A DNA stretch of 64,000 nucleotides from assembly GCF_030284385.1 (NCBI RefSeq), contig NZ_CP127221.1:868001-932000 (forward strand), in the 5' to 3' direction. A program made the translations under genes and the position numbers. Shown piece by piece: positions 36,752-46,600 of the stretch (positions within the stretch are counted from its first letter, which is position 1; the number at the start of each line of letters is the position of its first letter). Under the pieces are notes generated by a model. That model was not told the DNA's origin and did not search any database. It was given only the letters and a program-made list of their open reading frames with translations. The stretch is from Altererythrobacter rubellus (GTDB lineage Bacteria; Pseudomonadota; Alphaproteobacteria; Sphingomonadales; Sphingomonadaceae).

Positions 36752-37147
36752 ATGGGAATCTTCGACAAAATATTCACCTGGTGGGATGGCGCGACCATTG
36801 GCACCATGCTCTACACCGCTCGCAAGGGCGAGCATGTCGGCACGGATGCGCAAGGTAACAAATATTACCGCTCCAAATCCCAGCAGGGTCAGCAAGAGCG
36901 CCGCTGGGTGATCTATGATGGCAATAATGATGCAAGCCGCGTGCCGGCTGAATGGCACGGCTGGCTTCACGGTGCGTTTGGCGATGTCCCTGAAAGCTAT
37001 TTGCCGCCGCCCAAGATTTGGGAAGCTGATTACACGCCCAATGCGACGGGAACGGCCGCTGCCTATCGCCCGCAAGGGGCGCTGGAGCGCGGCGGAAAAC
37101 GCGCCAAGGCTACAGGCGATTATGAGGCATGGAGCCCGGAAGGCTGA
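36752..37147 (+). CDS. NDUFA12/B17.2-like NADH:ubiquinone oxidoreductase accessory subunit
   Basis: A 131-residue complex I accessory subunit, found in alphaproteobacteria and mitochondria. It begins MGIFDKIFTWWDGATIGT, with the family features GTDAQGNKYYRSK, RRWVIYDG, ASRVPAEWHGWLH and the Pro-rich PPKIWEADYTPNATGT. It is remote from any nuo genes. The true start is the ATG at 36752; an upstream start at 36713 lacks conservation. DUF2155 follows two bases after its stop, an arrangement conserved in related bacteria. Confidence 0.92.
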   Translation: MGIFDKIFTWWDGATIGTMLYTARKGEHVGTDAQGNKYYRSKSQQGQQERRWVIYDGNNDASRVPAEWHGWLHGAFGDVPESYLPPPKIWEADYTPNATGTAAAYRPQGALERGGKRAKATGDYEAWSPEG

Positions 37148-37149
37148 TC

Positions 37150-37650
37150 ATGCGCGTTATGCGCCTTGGATCGGTTGCGCTTGCGGCTTTGTTGATCGCG
37201 GCCTGTTCGCAAGGCGACGTCGCTCCTGAAGATTCGGTCACCACTCAGATGCCGGCGCGAAGTGTTCAGGAATTTGCGGCTGGGGACGCGATGGACGTGG
37301 CCGACGGGGCGGAAATCGGCACGCCGATGCAAGAACGCGTCGCCACGCTGGGCTTGCTCAATAAACGCAACAATTCGAGCCAGGATATCCAGATCGCGCC
37401 AGGCGAAACCCAGACATTTGGCGCTATCCGCATCACTCTGAGCGCGTGCGAGCGTACCGCGCCATGGGAAATGCAGCGCGAAACCGGTGCTTTCGTTCAA
37501 GTGGCAGTGCAACCACGCGGTTCGGACAATTTCGAGCGGATTTTCTCAGGCTGGCTATTCAAGGAATCGCCCAGCCTCAACGTCGTCGAACACCCGGTCT
37601 ATGACGTTTGGGTCAAAGATTGTGCAATGAGCTTTCCAGGCGAAGAGTGA
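37150..37650 (+). CDS. DUF2155 lipoprotein
   Basis: A 166-residue protein. The signal ends in LLIAACS, a lipobox. The DUF2155 domain runs from VATLGLLNKRNNSSQDI through ISLSACERTAPWE-like and ETGAFVQVAVQ to VYDVWVKDC, the second conserved Cys. Function is unknown. It is always near the NDUFA12-like gene in alphaproteobacteria, which suggests an envelope or respiratory link. Its 3' end overlaps the convergent aat gene by 52 bases, so both proteins have real sequence in the overlap. Confidence 0.87.
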   Translation: MRVMRLGSVALAALLIAACSQGDVAPEDSVTTQMPARSVQEFAAGDAMDVADGAEIGTPMQERVATLGLLNKRNNSSQDIQIAPGETQTFGAIRITLSACERTAPWEMQRETGAFVQVAVQPRGSDNFERIFSGWLFKESPSLNVVEHPVYDVWVKDCAMSFPGEE

Positions 37651-38309
37651 CCGCGCTCAGCATCGCTGAGCAGCGTTTCGTGCGCTTTCGGCAATGTTGT
37701 AAAGGGTGAACCGCCGCAATGCGCCAGCGCTTCCAGATATTGCTTCTGCGTGATCTCAACCGCGCCCATCGAACGCAAATGATCGGTCATAAACTGGCAG
37801 TCGAGTAGCCTGTATCCCGCTGCATTCATCAGCGATACGAGCCAACCGAGCGCGACCTTGCTGGCATTGCTGCGCTGGCTGAACATGCTTTCGCCGCAGA
37901 ATACCTGATCGAAGCTGACGCCGTACAGCCCACCGACCAGCTTCTCTGTTCCATCTTCCATTGCCCAGCACTCAACCGAATGCGCATGCCCCGCGCGGTG
38001 AAGCTGACGATAGCTGGCGATGATCCGCTCGCTGATCCAGCTTTCAGGATGATCCTCGCGCGGCTGCGCGCATGCGTTCATAACTTCGTCAAATGCTTCA
38101 TCGACTGAGACGCGGAACACATCTTTCGAGATCAGTTTACGCAGGCTTTTCGACGCACGAAACCTGTCCAATGGTATGATCGCGCGCTCTTTGGGCTCGA
38201 CCCAGAAGACTTCAGGGTCATCGCGCCTGTCGGCCATGGGGAAAATGCCGCTGCGATAGGCAAGCAGCAACATCTCGGCTGGTATGGGTGGAGGAAACGG
38301 TGAATGCAT
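37599..38309 (-). CDS. aat: leucyl/phenylalanyl-tRNA--protein transferase
   Basis: Adds Leu or Phe to N-terminal Lys/Arg, marking proteins for ClpAP (N-end rule). The 236-residue protein starts MHSPFPPPIPAEMLLLAYRS and has GIFPMAD, FWVEPKERAIIPL, and the catalytic-pocket sequence VGGLYGVSFDQVFCGESMFS. The ATG at 38309 is the family start; extensions to 38459 would run into tRNA-Trp. The C-terminal 17 codons overlap DUF2155 on the opposite strand. Confidence 0.92.
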   Translation of the reverse strand: MHSPFPPPIPAEMLLLAYRSGIFPMADRRDDPEVFWVEPKERAIIPLDRFRASKSLRKLISKDVFRVSVDEAFDEVMNACAQPREDHPESWISERIIASYRQLHRAGHAHSVECWAMEDGTEKLVGGLYGVSFDQVFCGESMFSQRSNASKVALGWLVSLMNAAGYRLLDCQFMTDHLRSMGAVEITQKQYLEALAHCGGSPFTTLPKAHETLLSDAERGHSSPGKLIAQSLTQTS

Positions 38310-38432
38310 GGGGATAGCAGCATAGCAGGCTTTGGAGCGAGGAATCCAAGCGCAAATGCATCCGGTGCGGATTTGGCGCGCTATTGATGTTGCCATGTGC
38401 CTTGCTTGGCGATAGAGGGCTTTCCCTCGTGC

Positions 38433-38508
38433 AGGGGCGTAGCTCAGTTGGTAGAGCATCGGTCTCCAAAACCGAGGGCCACGGGTTCGAATCCTGTCGC
38501 CCCTGCCA
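38433..38508 (+). tRNA. tRNA-Trp (anticodon CCA)
   Basis: A complete 76-base cloverleaf. The acceptor stem AGGGGCG pairs with CGCCCCT (seven pairs) and a G discriminator precedes an encoded CCA. The D-arm has AGCTCAGTTGGTAGAGC, the anticodon stem TCGGT/ACCGA holds loop CTCCAAA with anticodon CCA, and the T-arm has GGTTCGAATCC. It lies just upstream of AGCS and secE-nusG; tRNA-Trp next to secE is common in proteobacteria. Confidence 0.97.
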
Positions 38509-38560
38509 TTTTTTCTCTTTTGTGGACCTGCACGCCTTCCGGCGTACGAAATTCTAGCTC

Positions 38561-38580
38561 ACGCGATCTGAAGATCGCGT
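38561..38580. repeat. perfect inverted repeat downstream of tRNA-Trp
   Basis: ACGCGATCT-GA-AGATCGCGT has nine-base perfect arms. A smaller hairpin ACGCC-TTCC-GGCGT lies at 38532-38545. Both sit in the spacer between tRNA-Trp and the terminator at 38638. They may be processing or attenuation structures; no T-run follows either. Confidence 0.45.
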
Positions 38581-38637
38581 CGCTGCGGGCGGGTAGTCGC
38601 CCTTTGGGTCGCTTCGCGAAAAACTCTAATCAAAGCA

Positions 38638-38667
38638 AAAGGCCGGCCCATCGCTGGGCCGGCCTTT
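38638..38667. terminator. strong bidirectional terminator between tRNA-Trp and the AGCS gene
   Basis: AAAGGCCGGCCCA pairs perfectly with TGGGCCGGCCTTT around a TCGC loop (13 pairs). A- and T-flanks on both sides allow termination of both converging transcripts. Confidence 0.88.
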
Positions 38668-38715
38668 ATGGTTTCCGGTTTGGAGAGCCTAATATTCTTC
38701 AGGCTCTTCCGGCGT

Positions 38716-40227
38716 TTAGGCATGGAAATCTGTGCCGGCGGTCTTATCACCCTGTGCCAGCTTGAAGACCACGCCTGATAGCAGCGCGAGAGCGAGCAAG
38801 TTCGGCAGAGCCATCGCCGCGTTGGAGATGTCGCCCAAGCGCCAGACAAGCGTCAGATCCTGCGTCGAACCCACATAGATCACCACGCACCACAGCACCC
38901 GCCAGATGATGTGCAGGATCTTCTCACCACCGCGGGTCGATCCCGGGACACGGTCATAAATGAAGGTGATCGCACGCTCGCCGTAGTAACTCCAGGTCAG
39001 CAAAGTCGTGAACACGAACAGGATCAGTGCGGTTGATGCGATCAGCGTTCCGATCGGAATGCTGAAAATCTCGACCGGGAATGCCGCTGCAAACGCGCCG
39101 CTCGTCATCGCAAAACCTTGTAAGTCCGAATTCCACGCATGGGCAACCGCTTCGCCATTGCCGGTGAAGTCACCCTGCACAGTCAGGATCACCAGAGCCG
39201 TCATGGTGCAGATCACGATCGTATCGATAAACGTGCCCAGCATAGCCATGCGGCCCTGTTGCTGCGGATCATTGGTTTGCGCGACTGCGTGCGCGATTGG
39301 TGTCGAACCTTGACCTGCCTCGTTCGAGAACAGTCCGCGTGCCACACCGGCCCGGATTGCCAGCGCAATCGCTGCACCGACAAAGCCGCCGGTCGCTGCT
39401 TGCGGATTGAACGCCCCGTGGAAGATCAGGCCGAAAGTGGCCGGAATATCTGACGCGTTCAGGATCAGCGCGATCACCGCCATCACAATATACGCACCAG
39501 CCATGAACGGGATCACTTTCTCCGCCACATTGCCGATCGACTTGATGCCGCCGATAATCACGACAAAGACGGCAATCGCGACGATCAGACCGCCTAGCCA
39601 TTCTTCGATGCCGAACAGCTCGTTGAGACCGTCAGCGACCGCGTTTGCCTGAATCGAATTGCCCGTCACCATCGCACTGAACAGCGTGCCGAGGCAGAAC
39701 AGGATCGCGAGCCACGTCCATTTCGGCCCCAAGCCCATCATGATATAGCTCATCGGGCCGCCGCGTTTCACACCATCCGACGTGGTTTCACGATAGCGAA
39801 TGGCCAGCGAACCCTCTGCAAAGGCGAGCGCCATGCCAACCAGTGCCGTCACCCACATCCAGAAGATCGCGCCGGGTCCGCCCAGAGCAATCGCAGTGGC
39901 AACACCGGCCAGGTTGCCTGTGCCCACTTGGCCGGAAAGCGCGGTCGAAAGCGCTGCGAACGGTGAAATTTCACCATCACCTTCGCCTTTACGGCCAGCA
40001 AACAAGCCCTTGAAAGCGCTGCCTAACTGGCGGATCGGATAGAATTTCAGTCCGATCATGATGTACAGGCCAATGCCCAGCAAGATGATTGTCATCGGCG
40101 GGATTGGTTGTCCGCCAACGGATAGCCATGGAACCAGCTCTCCGTTCCATGTCCCGCCCCAGATGAAATCGGAAACGTTGGTCACGCGGTCGATCATGCT
40201 GACCCCCGCTGTATCTGCTACTGCCAT
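38716..40227 (-). CDS. alanine/glycine:cation symporter (AGCS family)
   Basis: Sodium- or proton-coupled importer of alanine or glycine, 503 residues with about 11 membrane helices. Family signatures include SALSGQVGTGNLAGVATAIA, GGPGAIFWMWVTALVGMALA and GLFSNEAGQGSTPIAHA. ATG at 40227 is preceded by GGGAAG at proper distance; a TTG upstream is unlikely. It is convergent with tRNA-Trp and divergent from secE. A palindrome at 40274-40289 lies in its promoter region. Confidence 0.93.
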   Translation of the reverse strand: MAVADTAGVSMIDRVTNVSDFIWGGTWNGELVPWLSVGGQPIPPMTIILLGIGLYIMIGLKFYPIRQLGSAFKGLFAGRKGEGDGEISPFAALSTALSGQVGTGNLAGVATAIALGGPGAIFWMWVTALVGMALAFAEGSLAIRYRETTSDGVKRGGPMSYIMMGLGPKWTWLAILFCLGTLFSAMVTGNSIQANAVADGLNELFGIEEWLGGLIVAIAVFVVIIGGIKSIGNVAEKVIPFMAGAYIVMAVIALILNASDIPATFGLIFHGAFNPQAATGGFVGAAIALAIRAGVARGLFSNEAGQGSTPIAHAVAQTNDPQQQGRMAMLGTFIDTIVICTMTALVILTVQGDFTGNGEAVAHAWNSDLQGFAMTSGAFAAAFPVEIFSIPIGTLIASTALILFVFTTLLTWSYYGERAITFIYDRVPGSTRGGEKILHIIWRVLWCVVIYVGSTQDLTLVWRLGDISNAAMALPNLLALALLSGVVFKLAQGDKTAGTDFHA

Positions 40228-40273
40228 TTGTGGCTTCCCCAAAAGCAACCCGTAAAGAAGCGCTGCACGCTAG

Positions 40274-40289
40274 AGTGCTGTCCAGCACT
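40274..40289. promoter_or_regulatory. 16-base palindrome upstream of the AGCS gene
   Basis: AGTGCTG-TC-CAGCACT, perfect seven-base arms with a two-base centre, 47-62 bases before the AGCS start. The position fits an operator. I know no matching regulator in this window. Confidence 0.4.
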
Positions 40290-40477
40290 TCACAAGTCGC
40301 AATGCTGCCTTTCTTGTGCTTGCAATTGCTCCGTCCCCCGCCTATCTGCATCCCCGTCTTCCGACATTGGAATCAGTTCTTAGCCCCTCCCGGACCTTGT
40401 TCGGGGCGGCGAGAAACCCTACCTGAAACCCGCTAGCGGAAGTGCAACGATTTGTTTCGAGGATGAAGGCTGACATC

Positions 40478-40687
40478 ATGGCCGAAGAGAAAAAGAGCAA
40501 GACATCACCGGCTGAATTTGTGAACCAGGTTCGCAGCGAAACTAGCAAGGTAGTGTGGCCGACCCGTGAGGAGACGATCCGCACGGCGATTTTCGTGTTC
40601 ATTATGATGGTGATTTTGTCGCTGTTTTTCCTCGGTGTCGACACGGTTTTCAACGCAGTCGTGCAATGGCTGCTCTCGCTCGCTTAA
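40478..40687 (+). CDS. secE: preprotein translocase subunit SecE
   Basis: Essential partner of SecY in the Sec channel. The 69-residue single-span form is normal for alphaproteobacteria. The amphipathic FVNQVRSETSKVVWPTREET precedes one membrane helix. ATG at 40478 gives MAEEKKSKTSPAEF; ATG at 40463 would add five residues. nusG follows 21 bases downstream, the conserved secE-nusG pair. Confidence 0.94.
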   Translation: MAEEKKSKTSPAEFVNQVRSETSKVVWPTREETIRTAIFVFIMMVILSLFFLGVDTVFNAVVQWLLSLA

Positions 40688-40708
40688 GTTTGAAGGACTG
40701 ACTCACCG

Positions 40709-41245
40709 ATGGCCCGCTGGTATATCATTCACGCCTATTCCGGTTTCGAGAACAAGGTTCGCGACGCGATTCTGCATGAAGCAGAGCGTCTCGGCTTGGC
40801 CGAAGCGGTTGAGGACGTCCAGGTTCCGACTGAAACGGTGACAGAGGTCAAGCGGGGCAAGAAAGTACAGGTCGAACGCAAGTTCATGCCTGGATACGTT
40901 CTTGCGAAGCTGAAGATGACCGATGATGTCTATCACCTGGTCAAGAACACGCCCAAGGTAACCGGCTTCCTGGGTTCGGGTGCAAAGCCGCAGCCGATCA
41001 GCGAGAAAGAGGCTGCGCGTTACTTCGGCGGCGTCGAAGAAGCGAAAGCTGCTCCGAAACAACAGATCAGCGTCGATTATGAGATTGGCGATCAGGTCAA
41101 AGTGCTCGACGGTCCGTTTGCAAGCTTCAACGGCACAGTCGAGGAACTCGATTTCGACAAGCAGAAGGTCAAGGTTTCGGTTTCGATCTTTGGTCGCGCA
41201 ACCCCGGTTGAGCTGGAGTTCGAACAGGTCGAACTGGTCAAGTAA
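40709..41245 (+). CDS. nusG: transcription termination/antitermination protein NusG
   Basis: RNA polymerase elongation factor linking transcription, rho and ribosomes. The 178-residue protein has the NGN domain beginning [18 protein letters not shown]. It contains [13 protein letters not shown] and a C-terminal KOW domain ([20 protein letters not shown]). It is followed by a strong terminator, so secE-nusG is a unit separate from rplKA. Confidence 0.96.
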   Translation: MARWYIIHAYSGFENKVRDAILHEAERLGLAEAVEDVQVPTETVTEVKRGKKVQVERKFMPGYVLAKLKMTDDVYHLVKNTPKVTGFLGSGAKPQPISEKEAARYFGGVEEAKAAPKQQISVDYEIGDQVKVLDGPFASFNGTVEELDFDKQKVKVSVSIFGRATPVELEFEQVELVK

Positions 41246-41270
41246 CCTCGACAGTTATCGATAATCTAGA

Positions 41271-41296
41271 AGGGCGCCCGCTGCGGCGCCCTTTTT
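41271..41296 (+). terminator. intrinsic terminator after nusG
   Basis: GGGCGCC (41272-41278) pairs with GGCGCCC (41285-41291) around a six-base loop and is followed by TTTTT. A typical rho-independent terminator 25 bases after the nusG stop. Confidence 0.9.
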
Positions 41297-41682
41297 CATG
41301 TCAGCGTTTCGTGTGATCCGCGTCGGTTAGATTGTGTCCGCAATCGACCCAATTGCGGACGATCCGCCCCGCTTTCCTACTCGCTGAAAAACTGTGTTAA
41401 GATCGGCCATGAAAATCGCAGAATCCCAGTTGCAAATCGTTCTTGACAAGGCGCCTTTCCCCACGCGGAATTTCTGCCCCAGTACAGTGTTCCATGTGTT
41501 CCATCCTGTAGGGATTGAAGGTGCGATATTGCTTGCAAATCGCCGCGAAATCGCTAACTGCGCGCCTTCCCGAAGGGGATTCGTGTGGGAGGCGAGGAAA
41601 CTCGCTGTTTGACCACTTAACATGAAGATGCGTTCGCGGGATCTCCGCTGCTTGCATCTGACAGTGTGAAAGGAGGCCACAA
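41297..41682 (+). other. rplKA leader region, no gene seen
   Basis: This 386-base gap has no convincing gene; the frame at 41394-41612 has no family likeness or good start. It holds a nine-base inverted repeat GTCCGCAAT/ATTGCGGAC (41336-41344/41352-41360), a TTGACA at 41443-41448 that could be a -35 element without a clear -10, and a tandem GTGTTCCAT pair at 41487-41504. It presumably carries the rplKA promoter and leader; an L1 autoregulatory site near the rplK start is expected from other bacteria but I could not define it. Confidence 0.5.
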
Positions 41683-42114
41683 GTGGCCAAGAAGATTGAA
41701 GGCTATATCAAGCTGCAAGTGCCCGCGGGCATTGCAAACCCGTCACCCCCGATCGGCCCGGCACTGGGTCAGCGCGGCGTGAACATCATGGAATTCTGCA
41801 AGGCGTTCAACGCCGCGACGGACAGCCTCGAAAAAGGCGCGCCGATCCCAACGACGATCACCGTTTATGCAGACCGTTCGTTCAGCTTCGTTACCAAGAC
41901 ACCGCCGGCATCTTTCCTGCTCAAGAAAGCAGCGAAGATCAAATCGGGTTCGGGCGAGCCAAACAAGAACAAGGTTGGCAAGATCACCCGTTCGCAACTG
42001 AAGGAAATCGCTGAAGTCAAAATGGCCGACCTCAACGCGAATGACATCGACCAGGCAATCAAGATCATCGAAGGCTCTGCTCATTCGATGGGCCTCGACG
42101 TGGTGGAGGGCTAA
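41683..42114 (+). CDS. rplK: 50S ribosomal protein L11
   Basis: L11 of the GTPase-associated centre, binding 23S rRNA. The 143-residue protein begins [20 protein letters not shown] and has the Pro-rich [19 protein letters not shown] and the C-terminal SAHSMGLDV. It starts with GTG at 41683 six bases after AGGAGG (41671-41676), which decides the start. rplA follows four bases after the stop. Confidence 0.98.
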   Translation: MAKKIEGYIKLQVPAGIANPSPPIGPALGQRGVNIMEFCKAFNAATDSLEKGAPIPTTITVYADRSFSFVTKTPPASFLLKKAAKIKSGSGEPNKNKVGKITRSQLKEIAEVKMADLNANDIDQAIKIIEGSAHSMGLDVVEG

Positions 42115-42118
42115 GAAC

Positions 42119-42811
42119 ATGGCAAAGCTGACAAAGAAGCAAAAGACGTTCGCTACGCTCGATAGCGAGAAGCTGTACACCTTTGACGAAGCAATCAAGA
42201 CGCTGCGTGAGCACAAGGCGAAGTTCGACGAAACCGTTGAAGTTGCGATGAACCTGGGCGTTGACCCGCGTCACGCTGACCAGATGGTTCGCGGCATGGT
42301 GTCACTGCCATCGGGCACAGGCAAGGACGTGAAGGTCGCTGTTTTCGCCAAGGGTGAGAATGCGGACAAGGCAATGGCTGCTGGCGCTGACAAGGTTGGC
42401 GCAGAAGACCTGATGGAAGACATGCAGGCCGGCAACCTTGATTATGACCGCGTGATTGCGTCACCTGACATGATGGGCGTTGTGGGCCGCTTGGGCAAGG
42501 TTCTGGGTCCAAAGGGCCTGATGCCAAACCCGAAGCTGGGCACGGTTACACCGAACGTCGAGCAGGCCGTTAAGGACGCCAAGGGCGGCCAGGTCGAGTT
42601 TCGTGTTGAGAAGATGGGTATCATTCATTCGGGCATCGGCAAGCTGTCTTTCAAGGATGAAGACCTCAAAGCCAACTTCGAAGCTCTGACACAGGCTGTG
42701 GTCAAGGCAAAGCCGTCGGGCTCGAAGGGCAAATACGTCCGGAAGATCTCGCTGACCTCGACTATGGGCCCAGGCCTGAAGATCGACGCAGCAGAGGTTG
42801 AGGGCGCCTGA
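42119..42811 (+). CDS. rplA: 50S ribosomal protein L1
   Basis: L1 of the large-subunit stalk, also the usual translational repressor of the L11 operon. The 230-residue protein has the signatures [36 protein letters not shown] and the C-terminal [18 protein letters not shown]. The ATG at 42119 gives [11 protein letters not shown]. rplJ and rplL are not downstream; the operon ends at a hairpin. Confidence 0.98.
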   Translation: MAKLTKKQKTFATLDSEKLYTFDEAIKTLREHKAKFDETVEVAMNLGVDPRHADQMVRGMVSLPSGTGKDVKVAVFAKGENADKAMAAGADKVGAEDLMEDMQAGNLDYDRVIASPDMMGVVGRLGKVLGPKGLMPNPKLGTVTPNVEQAVKDAKGGQVEFRVEKMGIIHSGIGKLSFKDEDLKANFEALTQAVVKAKPSGSKGKYVRKISLTSTMGPGLKIDAAEVEGA

Positions 42812-43137
42812 TCTGGCTGGCCATTGGCTAATGTGATCAGGAATGGTCCGTATCAAGTCTTTCTTACAGCGATGTGGGTTATGTAGGGGCCGGAGGAGTA
42901 ATCCTTCGGCCCCTTCTCGTTCTTTCCTTGTTTCTCGCAGCAACCCCTAATCCAGCACCAATAATCCAGATGCGCCTGGTCGCTTCGGCGCGAACCGCCA
43001 ATGATCGGTTCCTGACCCCCGCCATCGCGCGCGTCACCAATAACTCTGATTAACGCTCATGCACCCATTTGGCGCACAGGCACTTTCAGGGCTGAAAGCC
43101 ATGCTAACCGAGACAGCGGGCTAGGCTCGAGAATCCG
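42812..43137. other. intergenic region after rplA, no gene seen
   Basis: This 326-base gap contains the rplA-distal terminator-like hairpin (42886-42913) and otherwise no feature I can support. rplJ/rplL, often found here in other bacteria, are absent. The right end is the 3' flank of the broken channel gene on the minus strand. Confidence 0.6.
42886..42925 (+). terminator. intrinsic terminator after rplA
   Basis: GGGGCCGGAGGA (42886-42897) pairs with TCCTTCGGCCCC (42902-42913), one G-T wobble, around GTAA. It is followed by a T-rich tail (TTCTCGTTCTTTCC). It lies 75 bases after the rplA stop. Confidence 0.8.
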
Positions 43138-43601
43138 TTACTTGTCGCGCGGCCTGCGCGGGGCAAGATGCCAGAATTTCTCGATGTAGAGATATGTCAA
43201 TGAAGCGGTCCAGCCAACCATGACAAGGCCATTCAAGGCTTCGATCCCGCTGATAATCCTCAGCGCGCCAGTGGGATAAAGATCGCCAATCCCAAGCGTG
43301 GTATAGCTGGTTATGGAGAAATAGAACGCGTCATCGAAACCGTGTCCCGGGGGGCGTCAATAGATCCGAACCCGCCAATCTCCTCAAGACCGATGAACGC
43401 AAGTGCATAGAGCATAACCTGCGCGATGTGGGACAGAAGGGCTGCAGTCAGCATCAACACCAGCCGCATTTGCGGTGTAATCTTGAGATGGGTCAGCCGC
43501 GAGGATGTGAAACGGAGCGTTTCATAATGTATCAGTATCGTTGCTGCGACGAGCACGAATGAAATCAGGGCGGTTTGCAACGTCTGGTCTCCGGCAAGCA
43601 T
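43138..43601 (-). pseudogene. two-pore-type potassium channel family protein, frameshifted
   Basis: From ATG at 43601 the frame gives three hydrophobic segments and reads through GGFGSIDAPRDTVSMTR before a TAA. Shifting by one base in the run GACGCCCCCCGGGACACGG (about 43343-43361), the second frame continues GHGFDDAFYFSITSYTTLGI, then GDLYP, then a final membrane helix and a stop at 43138-43140. TTLGIGD is a potassium-channel selectivity filter. One missing base in the C-run restores a complete Ion_trans_2-type protein of about 155 residues. Whether this is a real mutation or a homopolymer error cannot be told from one sequence. Confidence 0.8.
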
Positions 43602-43697
43602 GGTGCGACCCAGGCTCCAGTTGTCTAAGCGGCATGTACGAAGCTAGCAAGCAAGGCGTTGCCAAAGCAGCGCATCTTGTTCAGGAACTGACCGGGC

Positions 43698-46600
43698 ATG
43701 ACAACGAACTCCACTTCAGAGCCGGACCTAAAGTGGCAATTCTGGATCGACAGAGGCGGGACGTTCACTGATGTGATTGCGCGCGCGCCAGATGGCGCAT
43801 TGCATACGCGCAAACTCCTCTCCGAAAATCCGGAGAATCACGAGGATGCTGCACTGCATGCCGTTCGTGAGTTTCTAGGGCTGGATGCAGATGCCGAGAT
43901 TCCTCTTGGGCAGGTTCAGGCGATCAAAATGGGGACGACCGTCGCCACCAACGCCCTGCTTGAGCGCAAAGGCGAGCGCACACTGCTCGCGATCACGCGC
44001 GGCCTGGGTGACGCGATAGAGATTGGGTACCAAGCGCGACCCGACACTTTTGCGCTCAATATTGTGAAGCCGGCGCCTCTATACTCGGCATCGCTAGAAA
44101 TAGACGAGCGCATTCTGGCGGACGGAACTGTCGAGATGCCGCTGGATCGGGCGCAGGCAACTGCAGTCTTGCAGACCGCCTTTGACGATGGCTATCGCGC
44201 CATCGCTATCGCGCTGATGCATGGGTGCAAATATACGCAGCACGAGCAAGCGCTGGCGCAGATCGCGCATGACATCGGCTTCACTCAAGTGTCTGTCAGC
44301 CATCAGGTAAGCCCGCTGACCAAGATCGTGTCGCGCGGCGAGACGACGATCGTCGATGCGTATCTCACGCCGATCCTGAGACGCTACGTTGACCGTGTTT
44401 CTGCGGCCTTTGGCGATTCTCCCGCGCCTGGTCAGCTGTCCTTTATGCAGTCCTCAGGCGGCCTCACCGATGCTGCGCAGTTCCGTGGGCGCGATGCAAT
44501 ACTATCCGGGCCTGCCGGCGGCATCGTAGGATGCGTCGAAACTGCGCGACTGGCCGGCTTTGACAAGGTCATCGGGTTTGACATGGGTGGGACCTCGACC
44601 GACGTTTCGCATTACGCCGGTGAGTTCGAAAAGGTCTACGAAACCGAAGTCGCTGGTGTGCGGATGCGCGTCCCGATGCTGCATATTCACACGGTGGCAG
44701 CAGGCGGCGGCTCGATTGTGTCCTACCAAGACGGTCGGATGCGTGTCGGGCCGGAGTCCGCGGGCGCCAATCCCGGACCGCGCTGTTATCGGCGTGGCGG
44801 CCCTCTGACTGTAACGGACATAAATGCCTGCCTCGGCAAGCTGCAGCCGGATTTGTTTCCGGCGATCTTCGGGCCTGTACAGGATGAGCCGCTCGATACG
44901 CGGGCTTCGCATGCGGGCTTTGCGGAAATCGCGGAGGAAATTGGCGACGGGCGCAGCGCGGAAGATGTTGCCGAAGGCTTTCTAGGGATCGCGGTTGAGC
45001 ACATGGCGCAAGCGATCAAGAAGATCTCGATTTCGCGCGGCTATGATGTGTCCAATTACGTGCTTAACTGCTTCGGCGGCGCCGGCGGCCAACACGCTTG
45101 CCTTGTCGCCGAGCGGCTGGGCATCAAAACGATAATGCTGCACCCGATGGCGGGTGTCCTATCAGCATTGGGGATGGGTCTGGCGAAGACACAGTGCGAG
45201 ACGCAGCGCGTGATCGATACGGCGCTTAGTGGAGATGCGATCAATGCACTGCGTTCTCCAACTGCCGAATTAGAGGCGGCGAACGTCGCCAGTTTCGCCT
45301 TGCAAGGTGTAGCAGCGAGCGCGGTTAGCCATACTGCATCGGCTCTGCTCCGCTATCGCGGAACTGAGACAGCGATCAGTGTGCCTGTGGTTGACCTGGG
45401 GCAAATGGCCCGTGAGTTTGAAAGTGCACATAATCGCCAGTTCGGCTTCGTCGCGCCTGACAAAGAGCTATTGCTCGACACCCTGGTAGTTGTGTCTGAA
45501 TGTGGCGGGGAAGCCTATACCGAACGGCAGGCACAGCGACCCCTGCCAGAACCGCTCACCCCAATCTCACAACGCGAAATCTTCGCTGGCGGCGAATGGC
45601 ATTCGGCTTCTGTCTATCAGGCAAGCCAGCTTGATTTTGGTCACGAGCTTTTCGGCCCTGCCATCATCATCAGCGACACCGATACGATCATTGTCGAGCG
45701 CGGCTGGCGTGCCTTGGTCAATAGCTTTGGGCATTTAATCCTGACACAGGTCGGTGTCCCACAGGACAAGTTGCCGGACACTACTCAACCGGACCCGGTC
45801 ATACTTGAGATCTTCAATAGCCAATTCATGTCGATTGCCGAGCAGATGGGGATCGTGCTGCGCAACACCTCCCAGTCGGTGAACGTAAAGGAGCGGCTCG
45901 ATTTTTCCTGCGCGATCTTTGACCCATCAGGCAATCTGGTCGCCAATGCGCCGCATGTGCCGGTCCATCTGGGATCGATGGATGCGAGTGTCAAAGTGAT
46001 CATCGAATCCGGTGGGGAGATCAATGCCGGTGATGTCTTTGTCTCCAACAATCCATATAATGGCGGCTCTCACCTCCCTGATATAACTGTGATTTCTCCG
46101 GTTTTTGACGAAGCGGGTGAGGAGATTATGTTCTTCGTTGCGAGCCGCGCGCATCACGAGGATATCGGCGGGATTTCACCCGGATCCATGTCCCCCTTTG
46201 CAACCACAATCCATGAAGAGGGTGTGTTGCTCAACAATCTCAAGCTGGTCGAGCGCGGCGAGTTCATGACCAAGCGGATTGAACAGGCGCTGACCGAGTG
46301 CGAATTTCCCGCTCGTAATCCGTCTCAGAATATCGCTGATCTAATGGCTCAGGTTGCCGCGAATGCTGCCGGCGCTGCCGAGCTTCGCAAACTGGTCGCA
46401 AATTATGGCCGCCGCATTGTCCACGCATATATGGGACACATTCAGGACGCCGCCGAAGATGCAGTTCGCAGGGTTATACGCGAGCTGGATGATGGCGGTT
46501 TTCGGCTTGAGCTCGATTGCGGCGCGGTGATCGAAGTTACGATTTCAGCCGACAAGGAAGCGGGCAGCGCGCGCATCGATTTCAGCGGTACGAGCGCACA

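Noticed and set aside
38433..38640. Possible integration site at the tRNA-Trp 3' end
   Set aside because: No integrase, no second copy of the tRNA end, and the following genes are ordinary chromosomal ones.
41394..41612. 72-codon open frame before rplK
   Set aside because: No family likeness and weak start; the region is better explained as the rplKA leader.
43335..43370. Programmed -1 frameshift in the channel gene
   Set aside because: The C-run does not fit an X-XXY-YYZ slippery heptamer in the reading phase and there is no obvious stimulatory structure; a missing base is simpler.
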